Part shown: one piece after another, positions 59,801 through 64,000 of the stretch | Layout of the letters: each line of letters opens with the position of its first letter | How positions within the stretch are numbered: the first letter of the stretch is position 1 | Made by a program: the position numbers and the translations under genes | The notes under the pieces: generated by a model | Seen by the model: the letters and a program-made list of their open reading frames with translations, nothing else | Told to the model about the DNA's origin: nothing | Databases searched by the model: none | From: CAZTHM01 sp041946825 | GTDB taxonomy: Bacteria > Acidobacteriota > Terriglobia > UBA7540 | Assembly (NCBI GenBank): GCA_041946825.1 | Contig: JBHGBD010000004.1 | Location: 134,633 to 198,632, forward strand | Direction: 5' to 3' | DNA: 64,000 nt

Positions 59801-59920
59801 CCGTCGCTCATCCTGCAGTTCGACGGGCATTCCAACGACGCCGGGTTCATCACCCGCTGCGAAGCGTATCTCGACAGCAAAGGATTTCTGCGATGCCAGC
59901 CTTCCGCCACCATCATGTAA
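56843..59920 (+). CDS. Large acyl-CoA dehydratase activase-related protein (two BadF/BadG ATPase domains plus DUF2229)
   Basis: Translation from GTG 56843 (GAGGG at good spacing) gives 1025 residues. Two ASKHA ATPase domains follow one another: NIGLDIGAVSLKL (about 5-290) and YLGIDVGSVSTNLVVTD (about 340-600). Each has the ACAAGTGSF loop containing the Cys that binds a shared 4Fe-4S cluster. From about 700 comes the DUF2229-type region with VAEPCFPVKVAHGHV and NFKCGPDSYIKSF. Such proteins energise electron transfer to radical-type dehydratases or benzoyl-CoA-like reductases. Its partner is the overlapping gene downstream. No classical dehydratase (HgdAB) genes are seen in the window, so its target is unknown. 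Confidence 0.87.
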   Translation: MSVNIGLDIGAVSLKLAAIGAETDKPLLQSLPNKSPSYFAAEFPTSSPFAGRPLVLSHYRRIQGSPIQSTFDLLKELYETVPEENVEGIRVTGSGSQLIAKILGIYFENEFRAVAKGMRTFYPEVRSVFEMGGESSKYLRLEPTSKSKYLGIVDYETSGDCAAGTGSFIDQQASRLLYSVEEVGPTACGASCAARIAGRCSVFAKTDMIHAQQKGYTTDQILRGLCDAVARNFKSAIVKGRKPTPPVAFIGGVALNQGVRDALRLAFKLEDKEFLVPGHYAWLGALGAAMLEAEEFRKRSFKTIHQLQQHVAAKKSFACTDVLSMSNVLLLRETVKPPELPKRAPGEKIPAYLGIDVGSVSTNLVVTDAEGNLLKEIYLFTEGRPIEVVDRGLQEIAAELGDQLDIRGVGTTGSGRELIGELVGADTVNDEITAHKTGAMHVCQTLGMEMVDTIFEIGGQDSKFISIDHGVVVDFTMNEACAAGTGSFLQEQAEKLGISIKEQFAKMALASASPARLGERCTVFMERDVTGLLLKGAEVGDLCAGLAYSVALNYLNRVVRGRKIGSVIFFQGGTAYNDAVAAAFSQILGKRIIVPPHNGVIGAIGMALIARDRMRASKQLSRFRGYSLYRVNFATRDFVCHACSNYCDMKEFNIEGQKSYWGDKCSDKFRKRARTDRRPVIEDLIEYRDRLLEETWIPPTGRKLTVGIPRTMFFYDRFPFWCAYFQELGFDVVTSTATDRQITATGEELTVAEPCFPVKVAHGHVMQLLEKGADYVLIPNAVNYEANQCKVDSHLCPWNQTLPFVMRAVPQFEAAEEKILAPTVYFRFGRKHVEKELGDFVKEKLGIARRKSDRAVMAAYAAQGAFTDAILEAGSDALRRLIETGEPGIVLLGRSYNIYDRSVNCDIPRKLRALYGVNVLPLDFLQVELEDITDVNPNMYWNSGRRILAAARIARRFMNLHPVYITNFKCGPDSYIKSFLDDAAGKPSLILQFDGHSNDAGFITRCEAYLDSKGFLRCQPSATIM

Positions 59921-61212
59921 CCCGCAAGGCGGGCCCCGAGAATCCCCTGGCCGGGAAGAAGGTGCACATCCCGCGCATGCCCGACGGCAGCTCCCTGGCG
60001 TTCGCGCACGTCTTTCGCTGGCTGGGAATCGAGGCGGAGACGACACCGCCCTCGAATGAACGCACCCGAGAGCTGGGACGCAAGTTCTCCAACGGCGATG
60101 AATGCTACCCCGCAATTGTGACCGTGGGTGACTTTCTGCGGGTCGTCGAGCAGCCGGGATTTGACCCCGCGCGCGCGGTCTTCTTCATGCCCACGGCCGA
60201 AGGACCCTGCCGCTTCGGCCAGTACGCCCCGTACTTACGCAAGGTCTTGAAGGACGCGGGTTGGGCGGACGTCCAGGTCCTCTCCCCGACCAGTGACAAC
60301 GGTTATGCCGACCTGGGAGACCTCGGCGGAGCGTTCACGCGCGGAGCCTGGCGCGCGTTGGTCGGGGGCGACGTCCTTTCCCGGGCCCTCCTCAAGACTC
60401 GGCCTTACGAGACAGTTCCCGGGGCCGCAGAGCAGACCTTCCAGGAAAGCTTGGACGATTTCTGCAAGACTCTGGAGTCAAGTTGCGCTGATCCCGCCTG
60501 CCAATTGAATTCCCTGGTCGAATCCCTCCACCGGGCCCGCGAGCGCTACAGGCGCGTGCCGGCTCACTACGATCCGGAGGTCCCGCTCATTGGCGTGGTG
60601 GGAGAGATTTTCTGTCGCCTCAACACCTTTTCGAATGAAGATCTGGTGCGCCGACTGGAAGGTTTTGGGGCGGAAGCGCTGCTCAGTCACATCGCCGAAT
60701 GGGTCGCCTACACCAACGCCGACGAAGTCCGAAAGCTGAAGCTGTGCGGGAAGACTGTCTCTTTCGACATGCTGAAGTCCAAAATACGGTCCCACTTCCA
60801 GCTTGCGGACGAGCACGCGTTGACAGGTCCGTTCCACGAGGATTTCGTCGGCTACGAAGAACCCGACGTTCAGGAGGTGCTTGATCTGGCGTGGCCTTAC
60901 CTGCCTTCGAATGGCGCGTTGGGCGAAATGGTCTTGAGCGTCGGCAAGGCCGCTTACCTCGCCCAGCACGGCGCCGACGGCATCATCGACATCAGCCCGT
61001 TTACCTGCATGAACGGCATTGTCAGCGAAGCCATCTATCCCAAGCTGTCGAAGGATTACGGCGGCATCCCAATCCGCAACTTCTACTTCGATGGCACACA
61101 GTCCGACCTCGACCGCGACCTCGGCATTTATCTCGAGCTTGCGCGATCGTATCGCGAGAAGAAAGCTTACAAGAGAACCTACCCCGCCTACTTCGCGCAG
61201 CCGGTGGCGTAG
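59893..61212 (+). CDS. 2-hydroxyglutaryl-CoA dehydratase-related protein (C-terminal part of the activase system)
   Basis: A 439-residue protein starting 28 bases inside the preceding gene, in another frame. Features: RKFSNGDECYPAIVTVGDFLR, FFMPTAEGPCRFGQY, and ISPFTCMNGIVSEAIYPKLS followed by GGIPIRNFYFDGTQSD. These Cys residues (ECYP, PCRF, FTCMN) probably hold an iron-sulfur cluster. In many anaerobes the upstream and downstream parts form one polypeptide of about 1400 residues; here they are split, and the overlap suggests translational coupling. The pair likely forms a single complex. Confidence 0.83.
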   Translation: MPAFRHHHVTRKAGPENPLAGKKVHIPRMPDGSSLAFAHVFRWLGIEAETTPPSNERTRELGRKFSNGDECYPAIVTVGDFLRVVEQPGFDPARAVFFMPTAEGPCRFGQYAPYLRKVLKDAGWADVQVLSPTSDNGYADLGDLGGAFTRGAWRALVGGDVLSRALLKTRPYETVPGAAEQTFQESLDDFCKTLESSCADPACQLNSLVESLHRARERYRRVPAHYDPEVPLIGVVGEIFCRLNTFSNEDLVRRLEGFGAEALLSHIAEWVAYTNADEVRKLKLCGKTVSFDMLKSKIRSHFQLADEHALTGPFHEDFVGYEEPDVQEVLDLAWPYLPSNGALGEMVLSVGKAAYLAQHGADGIIDISPFTCMNGIVSEAIYPKLSKDYGGIPIRNFYFDGTQSDLDRDLGIYLELARSYREKKAYKRTYPAYFAQPVA

Positions 61213-61247
61213 AATGTTTGGCGGTGACAGGGCGTACCGTGCCCCGA

Positions 61248-61386
61248 GCACCCTCACCCGGCTCTCCGTCAGTTGACGGATCGCCACCCTCTCCCGGAGG
61301 GAGAGGGCAGTAGTCAAATGGATTGGTGATAATCACCGGCCTCTCCCTCCGGGAGAGGGTGCCCTAGGAACGAGGGCGGGTGAGGG
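61248..61386. repeat. Nested inverted repeats (CCCTCTCCC-GGAGGGAGAGGG type)
   Basis: Outer arms are GCACCCTCACCC (61248-61259) and GGGCGGGTGAGGG (61374-61386); inner arms are CCCTCTCCCGGAGGGAGAGG (from 61287) and CCTCTCCCTCCGGGAGAGGG (from 61340). CCGTCA-GT-TGACGG and GGTGATAATCACC are further small palindromes. This matches a dispersed intergenic element type in environmental genomes and may act as a terminator after the activase pair. Confidence 0.6.
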
Positions 61387-61426
61387 CTTCTGGGAATCGG
61401 TTACACTGTTGACAAACGGCGCTCAC

Positions 61427-61687
61427 ATGAAGGATCTCGAACGACAACTTCGCACCGAAGGTTTCACGCACACCTACGCCTGGGAAGACGGCCCGGGGGT
61501 TTTCTATCCCGACCACACACACCCGAACGAGACGGCTCACGTCATCCTGGAAGGCGAGATGACCGTCACCTCGCAAGGAAAGACTCGAACCTACAAACCG
61601 GGCGAGCGGTTTGATGTTCCGGCACAAACCGTCCACTCCGCCAGGATGGGCCCCAAAGGTTGCCGGTATTTGATTGGAGAGAAGTAG
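61427..61687 (+). CDS. Small cupin-domain protein
   Basis: An 86-residue single-domain cupin starting at ATG 61427. The first metal motif is HTHPNETAHVILEGEMTV (two His and a Glu-type position) and the second region is GERFDVPAQTVHSA with the final His. Such small cupins bind a divalent metal and serve as isomerases, dioxygenases or sensors. No neighbouring gene suggests a substrate. It is followed by kdsB on the opposite strand (convergent). Confidence 0.83.
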   Translation: MKDLERQLRTEGFTHTYAWEDGPGVFYPDHTHPNETAHVILEGEMTVTSQGKTRTYKPGERFDVPAQTVHSARMGPKGCRYLIGEK

Positions 61688-61715
61688 GGGCCCGCAATGA
61701 GCGGGATGCTTGCCC

Positions 61716-62456
61716 CTACAGGCGAACGCCTTCGCGGCGAATTATTTCCTCGACCCTTCTCAAATCCTCTTCCGTATCCACGCCAATCGTATCGCGGGTC
61801 GTTTCGACGACGGCGATGGAGATGCCGTTTTCGAGAAACCGCAATTGTTCAAGCTTTTCCAATTGCTCGAGTTCTGAAGGCGGGAGCTTACGGAATCGGT
61901 CGAGCACATCGCCTGAATAAGCATAGAGTCCAAGGTGCTTGAAAAACTGCACGCGGCCGGAGCCGTCGCGGTCGTGGGGAATCAGCGCGCGGGAGAAATA
62001 GAGCGCGCGCCCGCTTGCATCGGTGACGACTTTGACGTTGTTGGGATTGCGCGCTTCCTCCGCGCTGATGCGGACTTTGAGGGTCGAAACTTGCGTCGCG
62101 AGGCTCTCGCGGAACGGCCGAAGCATCAGTTCGATGTGTTCCCCCGTCACCATCGGTTCGTCGCCTTGAATGTTGACGTATATATCGGCTTGCTCGCGGC
62201 TCATGACTTCCACCAGGCGATCGGTGCCGGAGCGGCACTCCGCGGAAGTCATCTGAAAGGGGATTCCTGCCTGCCGGCAATAGTCGGCAATTTCGGTGGC
62301 ATCCGTGGCAATCATCAAGGCGTCGAGCGAGGCCGCCTGGCGCGCGCCGTGATACACCCAGGCAATCATGGGATGGCCGCAAATCAGCCGCAGCGGCTTG
62401 CGCGGCAAGCGCACGGATTCGAGTCGGGCGGGGATAACGCCAAGAACGCGAGGCAT
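61716..62456 (-). CDS. kdsB: 3-deoxy-manno-octulosonate cytidylyltransferase (CMP-Kdo synthetase)
   Basis: A 246-residue KdsB, which activates Kdo with CTP for lipid A-core synthesis. The start MPRVLGVIPARLESVRLPRKPL is the characteristic nucleotide-binding N terminus; IATDATEIADYC, SGTDRLVEV and VNIQGDEPMV (metal and CTP site) follow. FFKHLGLYAYSGDVLDRF is also conserved. The frame is open further upstream, but that part is antisense to the next gene. The ATG at 62456 is followed on the upstream side by a 12-bp palindrome GTGGCATGCCAC (62458-62469). It indicates a lipopolysaccharide-bearing outer membrane. Confidence 0.95.
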   Translation of the reverse strand: MPRVLGVIPARLESVRLPRKPLRLICGHPMIAWVYHGARQAASLDALMIATDATEIADYCRQAGIPFQMTSAECRSGTDRLVEVMSREQADIYVNIQGDEPMVTGEHIELMLRPFRESLATQVSTLKVRISAEEARNPNNVKVVTDASGRALYFSRALIPHDRDGSGRVQFFKHLGLYAYSGDVLDRFRKLPPSELEQLEKLEQLRFLENGISIAVVETTRDTIGVDTEEDLRRVEEIIRREGVRL

Positions 62457-62538
62457 AGTGGCATGCCACCGGGGCGGGCATCCGTCAGCCGACGACCCGC
62501 CCCTACAAAACAGAAACGGGATTATACTCGCGCTTGGC

Positions 62539-63570
62539 ATGGCGACGCTCAGACGATTTCCAGTGGGCAAACTCCCGCCCGAAGTGTTGCAGAAGCTCTT
62601 GGCTCGCTGTCCAATCCCGAAGCGCTCCGGCGTCGTCATTGGCCCGCGTTTCGGCGAGGACGCGGCGGTACTCGACTTCGGCGCGAAATACCTGGTCGCC
62701 AAAACCGACCCCATCACGTTCACCGCCGAGCGCATCGGCTGGTACGCCGTCAATGTCAATGCCAACGACATCGCGACGTTAGGCGCGCGGCCGCGCTGGT
62801 TCCTGGCTACTTTGTTACTTCCCGAGAAGGGCGCCACCGAAAATCTGGCGAAGTCGATTTTCGAAGACACTCTTCGGGCCTGCCGGCAACTTGGAATAAC
62901 GCTATGCGGCGGACATACGGAAATCACGACCGGCCTCGATCGCCCCATCGTTATTGGCCAGATGCTTGGCGAAGTGGAGAAATCGAAGCTGGTCCGAAAG
63001 GAGCGCCAGCGGCCCGGAGATCTTGTGCTCCTGACCAAGGGCGTCGCCATCGAAGGAACGGCAATTCTGGCGCGGGAAAAGGCGGCGTGGATCGAGAAGA
63101 AACTGGGAGGACGGTTCGTGCGGCGCGCGCAACGCCTGCTTTTTCATCCCGGCATCAGTGTCCTTCGCGAGTCGCGCATTGCCACGAGGCATGGTGAAAT
63201 CCGCGCCTTGCACGACCCGACTGAGGGCGGACTTCTCTCCGGCATCTATGAGCTGGCGCTCGCGGGCGACGTGGGCCTGCGCATCTGGGGAGACAGAATC
63301 CCGGTGCTTCCGGAAACAAGAACCTTGGCGCGGCTGCTGGGCTTCGACCCCTTGGCGCTGATTGCGTCCGGAGCCTTGCTGGTGGTCGCCAGCGCGCGGA
63401 CGGCGGGTGAAGTCATGGCCGCCTTCGCGCGCCACAAGGTCCGCGCCGTGGTGATCGGAGAGATTCGACGGAAAGTCGAAGGCGTCAATATGGTGGACGA
63501 AACCGGAAAAGCACACACAATCCGCCCTCCGGCTCGCGACGAAATCGCGCGCTTGCTGGAAAACCCCTGA
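62539..63570 (+). CDS. HypE/AIR-synthase-related ATP-binding protein
   Basis: The ATG at 62539 gives 343 residues. Layout of the PurM/HypE/SelD/ThiL superfamily: IGPRFGEDAAVLDFG, VAKTDPITF, NVNANDIATLGARPRWFLATLLLP, CGGHTEIT and the later LHDPTEGGLLSGIYELA, which is closest to HypE-type proteins. These enzymes bind ATP in a cleft formed by dimers. The C-terminal cysteine that HypE needs to make the hydrogenase CN ligand is absent, and no other hyp genes are nearby, so a different function is likely. A TATACT box at 62523-62528 suggests a leaderless transcript. It is divergent from kdsB. Confidence 0.8.
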   Translation: MATLRRFPVGKLPPEVLQKLLARCPIPKRSGVVIGPRFGEDAAVLDFGAKYLVAKTDPITFTAERIGWYAVNVNANDIATLGARPRWFLATLLLPEKGATENLAKSIFEDTLRACRQLGITLCGGHTEITTGLDRPIVIGQMLGEVEKSKLVRKERQRPGDLVLLTKGVAIEGTAILAREKAAWIEKKLGGRFVRRAQRLLFHPGISVLRESRIATRHGEIRALHDPTEGGLLSGIYELALAGDVGLRIWGDRIPVLPETRTLARLLGFDPLALIASGALLVVASARTAGEVMAAFARHKVRAVVIGEIRRKVEGVNMVDETGKAHTIRPPARDEIARLLENP

Positions 63571-63718
63571 AGCCTCCCCCCTTTCGAAGAGGAACACGCC
63601 CTTTAGGCTCCGCTCGGCCGAAACAGGTTTCGTCCCGTTGCTTTTCTATTAACGCTGGCCTTAGAATTACCCGGGGCGGTTGTCCCATCGTGGTCTCGCC
63701 GCTGCCCAGGGGGATAAC

Positions 63719-64000
63719 ATGCAAAACTATCCTGTCCCCTTTTCTCGTGCCTTCTTTAAGCTGCACCAGCGGCGCGACGCCTGCGCGAACATTACGTTCG
63801 AGAGCGCCAACAACAACCGCATCCAGACCGTAGGAGGCGCGACGGTGACGGAGGACGCGGCGGGGAACATCATGCAGGACTTGAGTTCTAGTCCCACGCA
63901 CACCTACCAGTGGGACGCCGAGGGAAGGCTGAAATCCATCGACAATCCTTCCGGGCAGCCCTGCGACGCCCCGGGCGTGTTGGCTTGCGAAACTTACAAC
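63719..64000 (+). pseudogene. RHS/YD-repeat fragment, cut by the window edge
   Basis: An open frame from ATG 63719 to the last base without a stop. It encodes an RHS-core stretch: NNRIQTVGGATVTEDAAGNIMQDL and HTYQWDAEGRLKSID, typical of YD repeats in polymorphic toxins and wall-associated proteins. The frame begins in the middle of the repeat region, with no signal peptide and no long N-terminal shell in the 150 bases before it. It is therefore probably a displaced 3' piece or a truncated gene rather than an intact RHS protein. What follows beyond position 64000 (toxin tip or end) is unknown. Confidence 0.55.

Noticed and set aside
62539..63570. Selenide water dikinase (SelD)
   Set aside because: The N-terminal Cys/Sec catalytic motif of SelD is missing; the LHDPTEGGL segment fits HypE-like relatives better.

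Overview
This is a 64-kb, GC-rich chromosomal segment from a Gram-negative bacterium, most likely a member of the Acidobacteriota. The best pointer is a convergent pair of secreted von Willebrand-A proteins of the type named 'VWFA-related Acidobacterial domain' (18.8-20.9 kb). A kdsB gene for LPS Kdo, many lipoprotein or secretory signals, and a fused YncE-propeller/phosphoesterase fit the same phylum. No lineage below phylum can be read from the sequence. Most of the window is housekeeping DNA. I found no rRNA, CRISPR array, prophage or transposase.

Layout. 0-8.7 kb: envelope proteins, RNase R (rnr), a gamma-glutamyltransferase, tRNA-Leu(CAG), a redoxin-TlpA pair and two exported or membrane proteins of unknown function. 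8.8-16.9 kb: a possible methyl/one-carbon group made of a GcvT-like folate protein divergent from two paralogous FAD oxidoreductases, then two paralogous homocysteine-methyltransferase-like genes. 17-25.7 kb: thiI, the VWA pair, an isolated promoter/mini-ORF/terminator unit, rmuC and a helicase-nuclease. 25.8-31.7 kb: thiolase and 3-hydroxybutyryl-CoA dehydrogenase interrupted by a small element with a four-helix-bundle gene, a DUF4160/DUF2442 pair, recA and a transpeptidase. 31.8-34.9 kb: sugar isomerase/epimerase and Gfo/Idh/MocA genes. 35-38.2 kb: sulfur assimilation (cysH, a TauE/SafE transporter, a Cys/Met-metabolism PLP enzyme). 38.6-40.8 kb: an XRE regulator, two mini-genes, PspA and SdpI, apparently an envelope-stress operon. 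40.8-49.4 kb: HAD hydrolase, TPR-thioredoxin, adenosine deaminase, S1/P1-like nuclease, amino-acid permease, a 51-aa basic protein and pcrA. 49.5-64 kb: propeller/phosphoesterase, enolase-superfamily enzyme, TGS GTPase, an orphan ribbon-helix-helix antitoxin-like gene, SDR, a two-gene acyl-CoA-dehydratase-activase system, cupin, kdsB, a HypE-like protein and an RHS fragment cut by the window edge.

Two regulatory loci stand out. Upstream of tauE-cysH lies a complete candidate transcription attenuator: promoter, 34-codon leader ORF with four consecutive Cys codons, a segment that duplicates the terminator's 3' arm, then an intrinsic terminator. At 21.08-21.27 kb a free-standing transcription unit has a perfect 14-bp palindrome filling most of its promoter spacer, a hairpin in the leader, an 11-codon ORF encoding MAAKKKAKKKR behind a strong ribosome site, and a 10-bp-stem terminator. 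Several small repeats and insertions (an inverted-repeat-flanked four-helix-bundle element, a duplicated hbd 3' end around DUF4160/DUF2442, a REP-like palindrome inside rnr) record past mobility.
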